Shown in pieces: positions 7,272-16,912 of a stretch of 42,614 nt of DNA. The notes under the pieces are model-generated. The model was not told where the DNA came from. It searched no databases and saw only the letters and a list, made by a program, of their open reading frames with translations. Source of the stretch: Deltaproteobacteria bacterium. Lineage in GTDB: Bacteria > Desulfobacterota > JADFVX01. A program made the position numbers and the translations under genes. Positions within the stretch are counted from its first letter, which is position 1; every line of letters starts with the position of its first letter. The DNA lies in assembly GCA_029860075.1 (NCBI GenBank), contig JAOUBX010000038.1, positions 1 to 42,614 on the forward strand. Direction: 5' to 3'.

Positions 7272-8161
7272 CGTCCTCTCTTCCTCTCCAAAACATTATT
7301 CAGCCCGTCGCCAAGAAGATGAAAACCCATGATGGTAAAGAGTATGGCAAGAGCCGGCGCCGTAGAGGGCCAGAATTTCCCCTGCAAAAAGTAGTTTGAA
7401 CCGGACTGCACCATGTTGCCCCAGGAAGGGACGGGCTCCTGAACGCCGAAACCGAGGTAACTGAGACTGGTCTCCATCAATATGGCCTCGGCCATGCCGA
7501 GCGTTGCCTGAATTATCAGAATGGACCGGCAGTTGTTCCACAGAACATGCCTCACGATAATATCGCCATTGGAGAGACCGAGCGCTATGGCTGCTTCAAT
7601 AAAATTTTTCTGTTTGAGAAACTGGATTTTCCCCTTTACAAGAAGCGCAACGGCAGGAACATTGGTGATACCCACAATGATCATAATGTAATAGATATCA
7701 GGCTTGAAGGCAGCCACAGTTAGAAGAATAAGGACAAGGCGCGGAAAGGAATCGATGAGGTTTGTCACATAGGTAATGACCGTTTCAATCCAGCCCTCCT
7801 TAAAACCGGCCAGCGTTCCCAATAGAGTACCTAAAAAAAGCATGATCGCCACAGCCAGCAGGCCGGGCAGAAAGTATGCCTGGATGCCGACAATCAATCT
7901 CGACAGGATATCCCGCCCCATATAATCGGTTCCCAGTATGTACCCCGATGTGCCGGGAGCGGCCATAAGGAGATCAAAGCTCATTTCGTCGGGATCGTGA
8001 GGAAGCAGCTTAAATGTGCCCAGGAGATAAGAAACCACTACAAGGATGACAACGAAAAGACCATAGCCGATATAAAGGAGGTCCAGCTTGTCTGTATTCT
8101 TCCAGAAGGGGAGGTCTGAAAATTCGCCTATCTCCCTTGAAGTCTGACTGTATTTCTTCAT
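7268..8161 (-). CDS. Peptide ABC importer permease (OppC/DppC type)
   Basis: A 297-residue inner-membrane subunit with a first transmembrane helix at about 29-50, the OppC_N pattern, and a C-terminal binding-protein-dependent transport domain. The EAA loop is seen as FIEAAIALGLSNGDIIVRHVLWNN, followed by the family-typical SYLGFGVQEPVPSWGNM. The start at 8161 has AAGGTGA about 9 nt upstream and lies 18 bp after the OppB-type stop; the end overlaps the OppD-type gene. It forms the translocation channel with the OppB-type subunit. Confidence 0.93.
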   Translation of the reverse strand: MKKYSQTSREIGEFSDLPFWKNTDKLDLLYIGYGLFVVILVVVSYLLGTFKLLPHDPDEMSFDLLMAAPGTSGYILGTDYMGRDILSRLIVGIQAYFLPGLLAVAIMLFLGTLLGTLAGFKEGWIETVITYVTNLIDSFPRLVLILLTVAAFKPDIYYIMIIVGITNVPAVALLVKGKIQFLKQKNFIEAAIALGLSNGDIIVRHVLWNNCRSILIIQATLGMAEAILMETSLSYLGFGVQEPVPSWGNMVQSGSNYFLQGKFWPSTAPALAILFTIMGFHLLGDGLNNVLERKRGR

Positions 8162-8179
8162 TAATGGGTCACCTTTTTA

Positions 8180-9145
8180 TTAATGTCCTTTTGACGCCCT
8201 GGGATTAACCATGATATAGACGACCTTCTGCATAAGACTCCCAAAACGGACGATGACGGCGGCAATAATGGTAATGCCCATAATGAGCGGATAATCCCTG
8301 TCCTGCGCAGCCTGCCATGCCATCCTGCCCATGCCGGGCCAGTTAAAGACCTGTTCCACGACGACGGCACCACCGAGAATAAAGGGAACCTTTGATGCAA
8401 TGATGGAGGAGACAGGGATAAGGATTCCCTCCTTAAAAGCATGACGCCATACCGAAGCTCCCTTTGCACGCGCCGTCCGGATATAATCTTCAGAAAAGAC
8501 CCTTGACATTTCCTCACGAAGGTAACGAACAATTTCACTGACGGTTCCGTTGCCGATTCCAAGAACAAACATGGGAAGAATAAAATAGAGCCAGCCGAAC
8601 TTCTCTGTTCCCGAAGAGCCGAAGGCAATAGGGAAGAGCCCTAACTTACGGGTAAAAACGTAGATTGCGATATAGCCGAGCCAGAAAACAGGAAGCGCCG
8701 AAATGACGTAGGCGAAGATGGTAAAAGACCAGCTCAAAACGTTAACACCCCTTCTGGCAGAAAAAAGAGCAATGGGAACAGCTATAATTAAGGTGATAAA
8801 CATGGACCCGACGGTGAGATAGAGTGTATTTATGCCCACCCTGACGACCTCGCCCAGCACAGGGAGGCCTGTTCTTAAAGAGGTCCCGAAATTTCCGCTG
8901 AGCATGCCTGCAAGCCAGGAAAAGTATTGTCCATACCAGGCGGTTGACGCTTCTGCTGCTTTCTGCAAGGATTGCCTTGCCCCATCATCAGCCATTTGCT
9001 CCTTTAAAAGGAGAGAGAAAGGATCGCCAGGCGAGAGGTAGAGAATAATAAAGACAACAAAACTGACGCCAAGGAGCAGCAGCGCCGTTATTCCAAATTC
9101 TCTGGCAAGCAAAAGGGCAACCGGTTTTATGGCGGAAATTTTCAT
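8180..9145 (-). CDS. Peptide ABC importer permease (OppB/DppB type)
   Basis: A 321-residue permease beginning with the canonical first helix (LLAREFGITALLLLGVSFVVFIILYLSPGDP, given here as residues about 12-42), a periplasmic segment and a C-terminal transport domain with EAA loop DYIRTARAKGASVWRHAFKEGILIP and the EQVFNWPGMGRM motif typical of DppB/OppB. ATG at 9145 fits the family N-terminus; the frame extends to 9292 but that part is not protein-like and crosses a terminator-like palindrome. The ribosome binding site is weak. It is separated by 243 bp from the binding-protein gene, so expression may be lower than that of the binding protein. Confidence 0.92.
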   Translation of the reverse strand: MKISAIKPVALLLAREFGITALLLLGVSFVVFIILYLSPGDPFSLLLKEQMADDGARQSLQKAAEASTAWYGQYFSWLAGMLSGNFGTSLRTGLPVLGEVVRVGINTLYLTVGSMFITLIIAVPIALFSARRGVNVLSWSFTIFAYVISALPVFWLGYIAIYVFTRKLGLFPIAFGSSGTEKFGWLYFILPMFVLGIGNGTVSEIVRYLREEMSRVFSEDYIRTARAKGASVWRHAFKEGILIPVSSIIASKVPFILGGAVVVEQVFNWPGMGRMAWQAAQDRDYPLIMGITIIAAVIVRFGSLMQKVVYIMVNPRASKGH

Positions 9146-9341
9146 GACATATAAGCTTCTGTTGAGGTTGTTTGAACCTGGAAAAAATGTTGGGCGCCCA
9201 TAGCGAGCGCAATATATGGCGTTCACAGCGCTTTTAAAAACCCCTGGCTTCACCCACAGACGAACAGACATTGAGGGGGAAGTACTGTGCAATCAAAAGC
9301 TGGCGCTACATACTGTGATGCCACTACTTTTTTCAGGTTCA

Positions 9342-9367
9342 AGGGCTTTTCAGTACTGAAAAGCCCT
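9342..9367. terminator. Perfect palindrome between binding-protein and permease genes
   Basis: A 26-bp perfect palindrome with 13-bp arms (AGGGCTTTTCAGT and its complement). It lies 22 bp after the binding-protein stop on the minus strand. It is followed by CTTTTAATT on the plus strand and lacks a T-run on the minus strand. It probably acts as a 3' stem-loop that stabilises or partly attenuates the operon mRNA, a common way to raise binding protein over permeases. Confidence 0.65.
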
Positions 9368-9388
9368 CTTTTAATTATCCGGAAACGC

Positions 9389-11011
9389 TCATTTCTGCTC
9401 CTCTTTCGGGATGTACCATCCGTCGGCAAAAGAGAAGAACTTGTACGGGTGGATCGCCACATGCCTCAATTTCCTGTTGTAAGCGGCATAGTTAGTCAAA
9501 GTCCAGAGGAAGGTATAAGGGGCTTCTTCCGCTATAAGGGCATGAAGCTTTCTGTTGATGGTCCGCCTCTTCTCATGATCGAGCGTCAGTTTACTTTCCA
9601 CAATGAGACTGTCCACTTGCTGATTGGAATAGGCCGAAAAATTGTTTTTCCAGGGTCCTATCTCAGAGGAGTGAAAGAGGGAGGATATATCGGCAGAATC
9701 ATCAAATACCCATGACGCAAAAATGATGTCGAAATCATGCTTTAGGAAAACGTCCTCTTTCCAGGACAACCATTCCCTGAAGTCGACCTTAATATGAACA
9801 CCGATCTTTTTAAGATAACTGCCGAAGGCGAGAACGACCCGTTTGACGGCCTCACTCTCTTTTTCAATGGGGACTTTAAGGGTAAGGCCAAGCCTGTTGC
9901 CGTCCTTCTCCATAATACCGTCACTCCCCATTTTAAATCCCGCCTCCGTTAAAAGGTCCTTCGCTTTTTGCGGATCGTAGGGGATGGTCTGCACATCCAG
10001 GTTATAGGCCCAACTGCCGGGAGCAAAAGGCCCTGAAATGAGCGTTCCCTGCCCATTGAAAAAGGAGTCAAGCATCTCCTGCCTGTTGACTGCATAGGAG
10101 AAGGCCTTCCTGACACGCTTGTCTGAAAGCACGGGATTGCGCATATTGTAGCCGAAAAACGAGTAGGAGAGCGCATTGTAAGGTTCAAGGACAAAGCGCT
10201 TGTCTCCCTGGATTTCAGGAATAATACGGGGATTAACAAGTACCATCATATCGATTGCGTTAAACATGAGCGCCTGTGACATGATGTTCTGATCGGCAAA
10301 GGGCTTGGCAATGAATTTATCGATATGAGGACGGCCCTTGAAATAGTTTTCATTGACCATAAGAATGACTTCCCTGTCGGAAGTGATATTCTTTATCATG
10401 TAGGGTCCCGTGCCGATAGGTTTATGCACGAAGGGATCTTCCCGGGTCAGGTATTCCGGGTTCACAGGCCCATGCCGGGGAATAACCTTGAAACTGAATT
10501 TTGCAAGGGCATTGAGGACGGGCCGCTTCAATTTAAACTGAACCGTATATTCTTCCAGCTTTGTCGCACTGGCAATAAATTCGTAACGCACCTTTAAAGC
10601 GGTGATCGTTTTGGGATGCATCATTACGTTAAAAGTAAAGACAACATCGTCGGCCGTGAGCAATAGTTTTTCTTCATTCTCATCCTTCGGATGCCAGGTA
10701 ACGTCCTTCCTGAGATAGAAGGTATAAAGCAGTCCATCTTCCGATATGTCCCACCTCTCTGCAAGTTCGGGCACTATTTCCTGTTTTTCATTAATCCCCA
10801 CAAGGCCGTTAAAGACAAGCTCACTGATCCTCAGCGCAATCATGTCATTACTGGTAACAGGATCCAGCGTTGCAGGTCTGCCGTATTCAGCGTAGTTCAT
10901 CGTTCCACCGTCCGGTCTGGCGCCACTTTCTTCACTTGCTGCCGCCTGGGGAAACATGAGCAGCAAGACACCGGCAGCCATTAATAAGGAAATCCTCTGT
11001 AATTTTTTCAT
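9389..11011 (-). CDS. Peptide-binding protein of ABC importer (SBP family 5)
   Basis: A 540-residue extracytoplasmic solute-binding protein (OppA/DppA/NikA type). Signal peptide: KKLQRISLLMAAGVLLLM to about residue 26, cleavage near AAASEE. Family-5 hallmarks are GRPATLDPVTSNDMIALRISELVFNGLVG, PELAERWDISEDGLLYTFYLRKDVTWH, GTGPYMIKNI and the late FDIIFASWVFDDSADISSLFHSS. The ATG at 11011 has GGAGGAG 6-8 nt upstream. It heads the importer operon, and the substrate is probably peptides or a peptide-like nutrient. Family 5 also includes nickel binders, so specificity cannot be fixed from sequence alone. Confidence 0.92.
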   Translation of the reverse strand: MKKLQRISLLMAAGVLLLMFPQAAASEESGARPDGGTMNYAEYGRPATLDPVTSNDMIALRISELVFNGLVGINEKQEIVPELAERWDISEDGLLYTFYLRKDVTWHPKDENEEKLLLTADDVVFTFNVMMHPKTITALKVRYEFIASATKLEEYTVQFKLKRPVLNALAKFSFKVIPRHGPVNPEYLTREDPFVHKPIGTGPYMIKNITSDREVILMVNENYFKGRPHIDKFIAKPFADQNIMSQALMFNAIDMMVLVNPRIIPEIQGDKRFVLEPYNALSYSFFGYNMRNPVLSDKRVRKAFSYAVNRQEMLDSFFNGQGTLISGPFAPGSWAYNLDVQTIPYDPQKAKDLLTEAGFKMGSDGIMEKDGNRLGLTLKVPIEKESEAVKRVVLAFGSYLKKIGVHIKVDFREWLSWKEDVFLKHDFDIIFASWVFDDSADISSLFHSSEIGPWKNNFSAYSNQQVDSLIVESKLTLDHEKRRTINRKLHALIAEEAPYTFLWTLTNYAAYNRKLRHVAIHPYKFFSFADGWYIPKEEQK

Positions 11012-11094
11012 AAACTCCTCCTCCAACGTTATCTATGCTTCTTTTAATATTAAACAGCCTCTAAAGTGTTACTTGGTTTTCATCGGTGAACTTC

Positions 11095-11163
11095 AAATCC
11101 CCCCTCACCCCCCTTTTTCAAAAAAGGGAAATAAATGTCTTCCCCGTCGAACAAGGGGGATTT
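11095..11163. repeat. REP-like palindromic repeat
   Basis: Outer arms AAATCCCCC (11095-11103) and GGGGGATTT (11155-11163) enclose further C-rich and G-rich blocks. This AATCCCCC...GGGGGATT form is a common dispersed intergenic repeat in deltaproteobacterial genomes. It separates the TPR gene from the importer operon and could form a terminator hairpin on either strand. Confidence 0.7.
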
Positions 11164-11179
11164 TCTCATTGAACACTAT

Positions 11180-12661
11180 TTAAAATATCTTTACATCTCC
11201 CGCGCTTTTTTGTTCAAGTGAATAGATTCCCTGCATAACAACCTGTATCTGCCGAAGGGCGGAAAACTGCTTACTCATTTCAAAATATATTTCAAGGGCC
11301 TCGGAAAACTGCTTTGTTTTGTAATAGGCCTCGGAAAGGGAGACAAGCAAAAGGGGAGCATTGAATTCGATCCTGTTTTTATTCCCCTTATCGCGAACGG
11401 ACTCCATATAAATAACGGCATTTTTGTAGTCCTTCTTCCCAAGATAATGACTGCCGATAGCAAAGTTAAGAGCGTAATGCTTTTTTCCTTTCTTTTGCGC
11501 TGCCACAGCCAGCGCCTTTGAAAAGACCTGGGGGAAATCGATTTTTAGCCTGTTGCAGGCAAAGAGGACCTCTGCAAGGAGATCAGCATTGGCCTTTTCT
11601 TTAGGGGAAAGGTTATTCCAGAAAGAGGTCAGCGCTTTTTTGTTTCCTTTCCTGTAGCTGTTGTATGCCTGCCTGCTTCTGGCCTTCACCTTGAAAGGTC
11701 CGGGCATTCCCGCTGACGATAAAAAGGAATCCGTTACAACAATTGATCTGTCAAGGGAACCAAAGGCACTATAGGCTTCACCCAGATAATAGGCGGAGGG
11801 TCCTTTGACCTTAGCGTCTGTTGACGCCTTGTCGAGATAATGAATAGCCGCAGCGCCATAGAAAAGAGACAGGTTTTTCAGCAGGTCGATATCATAATAA
11901 CGAATTACCTTGTTTTTTGCCGCCCTCTCTTCATAGGAATAGCCTTTCAGATCGGAAAGGGCCAGCAGGGCAAGCCCTTCATCGACAAGCCCCTTGTCGG
12001 CATAAACACCGATAATATTTTTTACCATTCGCGCGGAAGGCCTTCCTTGCCGTTTCTTTAAAAGTTGAAGCGCTTTTTTACAGAGTGAAACCGGTTCAGG
12101 CTTGCTAATTCCAGCCTTAACGTAAATATGGGCAAGTTCCGACAGCAATTCCGGGTCGGAACCCGGCAGGCGGGACCAGACTGCTTTTGCCTTCTTTTTC
12201 TTCCCTTGCATAAAGTAGGCAAGGCCGAGCTTGGCCCTTGCAATGTCCCTGTATTTCTTCGGTGTTTTTTTATAGCCAATAAATTTACCGAGATAGGCGG
12301 CCGCTTTCTTCGACCGGCCCGCTTCCAGAAAAGCTTCCCCCAGATAGAGCCTGATGAAACGGCTTTTGTCCTTGCCCGATCTTTTAGAGAGTCTTTCCAG
12401 GTAATCATTATGCAGCGTGAGCGAGAGCTGGTACAGTTTGTCATGCAAACGGGCATTGTTCAGAAAGATCATGCCAAGGGTGAGGTTTGCCGCGCCACTT
12501 TCAGCCGGTTTACTTTTACTCACATGGGGAAGCAGCATACCCGCCGCATCCTCATAATGGTTCTTTTTGTAGAGCGCCAACGCTCCCTTCACCGGATCTG
12601 TCGCTGAATGGGCAGGGAATACGAGGGCTGCCGAGATCATTACAGATAAAAATATTTTCAT
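11180..12661 (-). CDS. Exported TPR-repeat protein
   Basis: A 493-residue protein with a signal peptide (MKIFLSVMISAALVFPAHSA) and many helical repeats of TPR type, for example RLYLGEAFLEAGRSKKAAAYLGKFI, ARAKLGLAYFMQGKKKKAKAVW and the last copy SLSEAYYKTKQFSEALEIYFEM. It is very rich in Lys. No catalytic motif is seen, so it is probably a scaffold in the periplasm or at the membrane. ATG at 12661 has AGGAG 6 nt upstream. It follows the PD40 gene by 46 bp and is the last gene of the riboswitch-led operon, before a palindromic repeat at 11095-11163. Confidence 0.8.
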   Translation of the reverse strand: MKIFLSVMISAALVFPAHSATDPVKGALALYKKNHYEDAAGMLLPHVSKSKPAESGAANLTLGMIFLNNARLHDKLYQLSLTLHNDYLERLSKRSGKDKSRFIRLYLGEAFLEAGRSKKAAAYLGKFIGYKKTPKKYRDIARAKLGLAYFMQGKKKKAKAVWSRLPGSDPELLSELAHIYVKAGISKPEPVSLCKKALQLLKKRQGRPSARMVKNIIGVYADKGLVDEGLALLALSDLKGYSYEERAAKNKVIRYYDIDLLKNLSLFYGAAAIHYLDKASTDAKVKGPSAYYLGEAYSAFGSLDRSIVVTDSFLSSAGMPGPFKVKARSRQAYNSYRKGNKKALTSFWNNLSPKEKANADLLAEVLFACNRLKIDFPQVFSKALAVAAQKKGKKHYALNFAIGSHYLGKKDYKNAVIYMESVRDKGNKNRIEFNAPLLLVSLSEAYYKTKQFSEALEIYFEMSKQFSALRQIQVVMQGIYSLEQKSAGDVKIF

Positions 12662-12707
12662 GCTTGCTCCTGGGCTATCAATTATCAATTACAATTATTA
12701 AGGTTTG

Positions 12708-14195
12708 CTACAGATCATCAGCCTTTTCATTAAATTTATCCGAGCCGGTTTCTTTCTCCTCCTTGCTATCGACAAGAGGCACCGCTTTTTTCAGTTCCGC
12801 AATAAAAATGTGGTCCCACTGTTCAACCTGCGCCCGAAAGGCAATTATCCCGGCCACTGAACTCGTTACGTCATGGTTCATCTTTGTTCCCGTTTTGAGA
12901 TGAACTTCGCTTTTCTTTTCAATATCAACGATATAGATTGGATTGAAGGCCTTCTCATCGTTTTTAACATAGACGATCCTTTTGCCATCAGGCATCCAGG
13001 CCGGCCCTGTTTCAACATCGGGTATTACATTTTTGGCCACCACCTTCGCTGCCAGCCCTTCTCCTCCGGCAGGATCGGAACCGTCCGAAGAAACGACGAC
13101 AAGCGCCCAGACCTTGGGATCATCTTTATCATTATAGTTGGAATAAAATGCGATCTTCTCTCCGTCGGGAGACCAGCTGGGCCGGAGGTCGTCATATTTC
13201 CATGTTGTTAGAAACCCCACCGACTTACGGGGAATTTTTACGTTATGTATTACAGAAATATCATGGTTTTCATTACTCCCGTAAATCATGGCCAGTTTTT
13301 TGCCGTCAGGAGACCACCGGGGATAGAGATAAGACTTTTCACCACTCGTTACCTTCCTTGTTTCAGTTTTTACAAGGCTTCGAAAATAGACCTCTGCTTT
13401 ACCCGAACGGCTCGATACAAACACCAGGGTATCGCCAAGAGGCGACCACTGCACATGGCCGTCTTTTCCCTCATCTTCGGTAAGCCTGTTGATGGTCTCA
13501 TTCCCCATATTACGAAGATAAAGATCATAGTTGCCGTTCCCGCCGTTACTCATAAAGGCGAACCTGTCTCCTCCGGGGGACCAGCTTATTCCCGAGTTGT
13601 AGCTCATCTCTTCAAGAACGCCTGAAAAAAAGAAATCCATTCCCCCTTCCTCATCTGAGGAGCGGTAGTATACTTTCTCCATAACAGACCCAAACAAATT
13701 CGATATAATAATTTCCTTCTTCCCGCCGCTGCTTCTCTCGAAAGCAAGCAGATCTCCCGACGGGGACCATACGGGATTGGAATCATTGCTGCCCGATTTG
13801 CTCTTTGTCAGAGGGCGGACATAGAGCGGCTCTATGAACCTGGGTGCAGGCACGGCGCCCTTTTCCCTTTTAACAGCCTTAACTCCGCTTTCTTCCTCTT
13901 GAGGACTGCCCTCCTTCTGAACTCCCCCGGCTATTGTTTCTCTCTCTACAGCGCTCTCCGGAAGGGCCTCCTCATACTGGCCCGTTCCTTCACTTCCCTC
14001 ACATACAGGGGGGCGGCCGGGTTCATCCAATGCCTTGCCCTCCCCCGGGCCACTTTCTTCAAAGGTCTCCCCCTTTGCCGAAACCCGGCCGGCGGAGGGT
14101 TCGACGGGGGAACAGGTCTCCGAGAAGGAAGCATTGCTATAGAACAGAATGATAGTAAAAACGGCCAAAGCTGCAATCACAGTGCCTCTGCTCAC
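12708..14195 (-). CDS. Exported PD40 (TolB-like) beta-propeller protein
   Basis: A 495-residue protein starting at GTG with a strong AAGGAGG 7 nt upstream. Residues 1-26 form a signal peptide (VIAALAVFTIILFYSNASFSE); 27-125 are acidic, Pro/Gly-rich and probably disordered; from about 130 there are at least six PD40/WD40-like blades with the WSPDGxxIAF signature (PVWSPSGDLLAF, ISWSPGGDRFAF, VQWSPLGDTLVF, PRWSPDGKKLAM, PSWSPDGEKIAF, PAWMPDGKRIVY). The fold matches the TolB C-terminal propeller, but there is no TolB N-domain and no tol-pal genes are nearby, so a role as a dedicated envelope scaffold is more likely. It starts 12 bp after the PEGA gene's stop, in the same operon. Confidence 0.85.
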   Translation of the reverse strand: MSRGTVIAALAVFTIILFYSNASFSETCSPVEPSAGRVSAKGETFEESGPGEGKALDEPGRPPVCEGSEGTGQYEEALPESAVERETIAGGVQKEGSPQEEESGVKAVKREKGAVPAPRFIEPLYVRPLTKSKSGSNDSNPVWSPSGDLLAFERSSGGKKEIIISNLFGSVMEKVYYRSSDEEGGMDFFFSGVLEEMSYNSGISWSPGGDRFAFMSNGGNGNYDLYLRNMGNETINRLTEDEGKDGHVQWSPLGDTLVFVSSRSGKAEVYFRSLVKTETRKVTSGEKSYLYPRWSPDGKKLAMIYGSNENHDISVIHNVKIPRKSVGFLTTWKYDDLRPSWSPDGEKIAFYSNYNDKDDPKVWALVVVSSDGSDPAGGEGLAAKVVAKNVIPDVETGPAWMPDGKRIVYVKNDEKAFNPIYIVDIEKKSEVHLKTGTKMNHDVTSSVAGIIAFRAQVEQWDHIFIAELKKAVPLVDSKEEKETGSDKFNEKADDL

Positions 14196-14207
14196 TATCT
14201 TCCCTCC

Positions 14208-16805
14208 TTACATAAGGTCTTTAATCTGGGTCCACCGTTTTTGGGCCGCCTCGCGTATGCCGGCAAAATTGCCATCGCTCTCCAGCTTTTTCGGGAAAAA
14301 GTCAAAATATTCCCTCCAGGCAAGGTCAGCCTTGTTAAGTATTGAATTTTTTCTCGTTGCCATGTAGAGCTTGTGAAATGAAATGGCCCGATAATAATAA
14401 GTGTCATGCACCGCTTCATCATAGTGCGCTGTGGGGAAGAACCTTGTATTTTGTTTCGCTCTTTCCAGGTTTTTTATGGCTGCCGCAAAATTTTTAGCGG
14501 CTTCCCTTTTGTCGGACTTTAGCAGACTATTTCCATGTTCATAATAGGCGTGTCCAAGATTGGTATAGGTAACGGCAAACTGTTTATAGACCAATTGCTT
14601 GTTTTCAGGAAGCGTGAGCACATTTTCAAATTCCCGAATGGCTGCAACGTAATCTTTCTTTTCATCCATATAGAGCCGGGCCAGACTGTGACGGATATCA
14701 GAATAGTCAGGGTGGTTCTTTTCCGCATTGGCATAGGCCTTGATAGCGGCGTCAACATTTCCATTTCTTTCCGCTTCCCTGCCGATCTTGAGCGTATCCT
14801 TAAATAGAACGATTTTCTTGCTGCCCGTACGGTCCACCACCTTTTCTTTAAAATCTATTATCTTTTCCCAATGGCGGTAGTTACCGGGCGCTGAAATTTT
14901 TATTTTGTGAAAACCGAATGTAACCGATTTACCCTCAACGATAGGCGTTGTCCCCACATTTTTGCCGTCTATAAAGACGGCGGCATTGCTCGGCGCCGAT
15001 TCAACCTTGAAGAGCGCGTTGTTTACGTTAAGAACAAAGGCCTTCTCTTCCATCTCTTTTTCTATCCATACCTCATCAACCAACTGCTTGTACCCATGCC
15101 TGTATAAAACAATATCCATCCCTTTACCAAGCTTGACCGGTACTTTGGCTTTACCATTGCGGTCCGTCGTTCCAACCCATCTGCCATCGAGATAAACATT
15201 TGTTCCGGCAAGGGGCGTTACGTCCGGCGGCAGTCCTCCGTTTACCTTAAGGATAAAGAAGTTCCGGGCTGCCTTTTGCTCTTCTTCTTTAAACAAGCGC
15301 CTCACCACTTTGCTGCCAACCTTGACATCCCCCTTGGCTTTCAGAAACTCCACCTCACCCCATGACACATCACTTTTAGCGCTTTTTACCTTGAAAGTCC
15401 CAATTTCACTGAAACTCTTAACCTTGCCTTGATTGTCGAGGCGGGCCTCCATGAGGGAAAATTCCATCCCCTTTCTCACCCCATAGTCAACCTTGCCGAG
15501 ATTTATCTTATATTCATCTTCTTCAGCAGCCGCTACCGTTCCCTCAAAAGGGAACTGTCTCATAATGTTATTAACCAGTTTCTTGGCCACCTTCTTAATA
15601 TGTTTTGCCTTTTTAGCCGTGCTGATCTGGCTGAGTAAAAGTTTTCCACTCGACGTATAGACCTTTGTCTCAAAGATATAGCCCTTTTCTTTCTTCGCGA
15701 CACTCCCCAGGATAACCATATCGACTGTTCGCATAAGCTTTGTTTTCTGCCATCCCCTGGTTGTCATTTTTTCAATGGTCGTCTTTGACTTGTTCATCTT
15801 TTGAAGTAGTTTGGCACGGGGGACCCCCTTAAAGCTCATATAGCTAAAAAGGCGGTTTCCGACAGCCTCTTCAATACGGGAAATCACATTATCCATAGGT
15901 TCTTCAGGGCTGTTGTTCACATATCCCACAATACCGACCCTGATCGGTTTGGGAGTAGCGGGGTAGAAATACCTCTGTACATACAGGTCGTCGTCGAGAA
16001 CAACCTTTTGTTCCCATCTGTCAGGAATAAAGCCGGGGGCGGAGAGTGACAGGAGAACCTTTTTACCGGGTTTACCCTTATACTTATAAAGATAGGAGCC
16101 GTTGGCCCTGGTCTTGCCCATTGTTTTACCGTCAATAGCCACAGTAATGCCGGGGACGCCCTTTGTGAAACCATATTCATCGGTCATGGCCTTGACGGCA
16201 ACGACGCTCTGTTTATAAAGCTCAATGTTTACCCGCTCTCCGGCATTCAGCTTTTTTCTCTTCTTCCAACTGCTGTACCCCTTTTGGGAGACGGCAATGG
16301 CAAGTCCTTTTTTCGGGGCCTTCCTGTATTTATAGACAAGCTCCCCCTTTTGATTAGTCTCACCGCTCTTTTTTCCGCCTATAGTAACCGATACGCCCCC
16401 CAAAGGCCGCCCATCTTCGGAGACAAAGAGCGTTATATACTTTGACCACTCCAGAGTTGCCTCAAATACGTATTTGAGGGGAGTTTCACCAGGTTCCTTC
16501 ATTACAAAAGATTGGGTCCAGGAATTGATCTTGTAGCCAGGTTTTTCCTTGCTCACAGAAAAAGTAACCTCTTTCCCGGGCGCTTCCTTTAATACCTTTG
16601 AAAACTTCCCCTTTTTATCAGTCGTCCCTTCTTCAATACCGTTAACGGTGACTTTGGCGCCATCCAATGCCTTGCCTTCAAGCCTAACGGTCAAATCAAG
16701 CTGAAACTCTTTCTTTTCCGGTTCAGCCTTCTTATCAGATGTACAGGCAAGGAACATTACCGGTATAATGAGAAGAAGCAGCCATTTAATATCTTTTTTA
16801 AGCAT
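14208..16805 (-). CDS. Large lipoprotein: PEGA-like repeats, FlgT/CsgG-like middle, TPR
   Basis: An 865-residue lipoprotein (lipobox FLAC, Cys21). In order: three carboxypeptidase-regulatory/PEGA-like beta domains (about 35-275) with recurring GxTxxxGxxxYKYKxxPGKK motifs; a region about 285-415 (IRVGIVGYVNN, VPRAKLLQKM, VDMVILGSVAKKEKGYIF) resembling the FlgT/CsgG/LpoB group; an SH3-like part around 430-500 (INLGKVDYGVRKGMEFSLME); PEGA domains around 520-660 (VYLDGRWVGTTDRNG, VFIDGKNVGTTPI); and C-terminal TPRs (about 670-800: AIKAYANAEKNHPDY, AIREFENVLTL). ATG at 16805 was chosen because AGGAG lies 8 nt upstream; the GTG at 16814 is too close to it. A periplasmic scaffold, possibly wall-binding. 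No exact counterpart is recognised. Confidence 0.82.
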   Translation of the reverse strand: MLKKDIKWLLLLIIPVMFLACTSDKKAEPEKKEFQLDLTVRLEGKALDGAKVTVNGIEEGTTDKKGKFSKVLKEAPGKEVTFSVSKEKPGYKINSWTQSFVMKEPGETPLKYVFEATLEWSKYITLFVSEDGRPLGGVSVTIGGKKSGETNQKGELVYKYRKAPKKGLAIAVSQKGYSSWKKRKKLNAGERVNIELYKQSVVAVKAMTDEYGFTKGVPGITVAIDGKTMGKTRANGSYLYKYKGKPGKKVLLSLSAPGFIPDRWEQKVVLDDDLYVQRYFYPATPKPIRVGIVGYVNNSPEEPMDNVISRIEEAVGNRLFSYMSFKGVPRAKLLQKMNKSKTTIEKMTTRGWQKTKLMRTVDMVILGSVAKKEKGYIFETKVYTSSGKLLLSQISTAKKAKHIKKVAKKLVNNIMRQFPFEGTVAAAEEDEYKINLGKVDYGVRKGMEFSLMEARLDNQGKVKSFSEIGTFKVKSAKSDVSWGEVEFLKAKGDVKVGSKVVRRLFKEEEQKAARNFFILKVNGGLPPDVTPLAGTNVYLDGRWVGTTDRNGKAKVPVKLGKGMDIVLYRHGYKQLVDEVWIEKEMEEKAFVLNVNNALFKVESAPSNAAVFIDGKNVGTTPIVEGKSVTFGFHKIKISAPGNYRHWEKIIDFKEKVVDRTGSKKIVLFKDTLKIGREAERNGNVDAAIKAYANAEKNHPDYSDIRHSLARLYMDEKKDYVAAIREFENVLTLPENKQLVYKQFAVTYTNLGHAYYEHGNSLLKSDKREAAKNFAAAIKNLERAKQNTRFFPTAHYDEAVHDTYYYRAISFHKLYMATRKNSILNKADLAWREYFDFFPKKLESDGNFAGIREAAQKRWTQIKDLM

Positions 16806-16912
16806 CCTAATCACTCCTCTAAATTAGTATCAAAATTTTTTTGCAGCGAATCCATGAAAAGAATTGGAACTGCATAACCTTGAACAAACCTCAAAAGGCG
16901 CATCCTGTTTTT

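Noticed and set aside
9146..9292. Extension of the OppB-type permease to 9292
   Set aside because: The added 49 residues are not protein-like and the first helix begins at 9145, as in the family.
12128..12607. Long plus-strand frame (159 codons) inside the TPR gene
   Set aside because: Antisense shadow of a Lys-rich coding region with clear TPR repeats.
12708..14195. Assignment as TolB of a Tol-Pal system
   Set aside because: It has the propeller but no TolB N-terminal domain, and no tolQRA or pal genes are adjacent.
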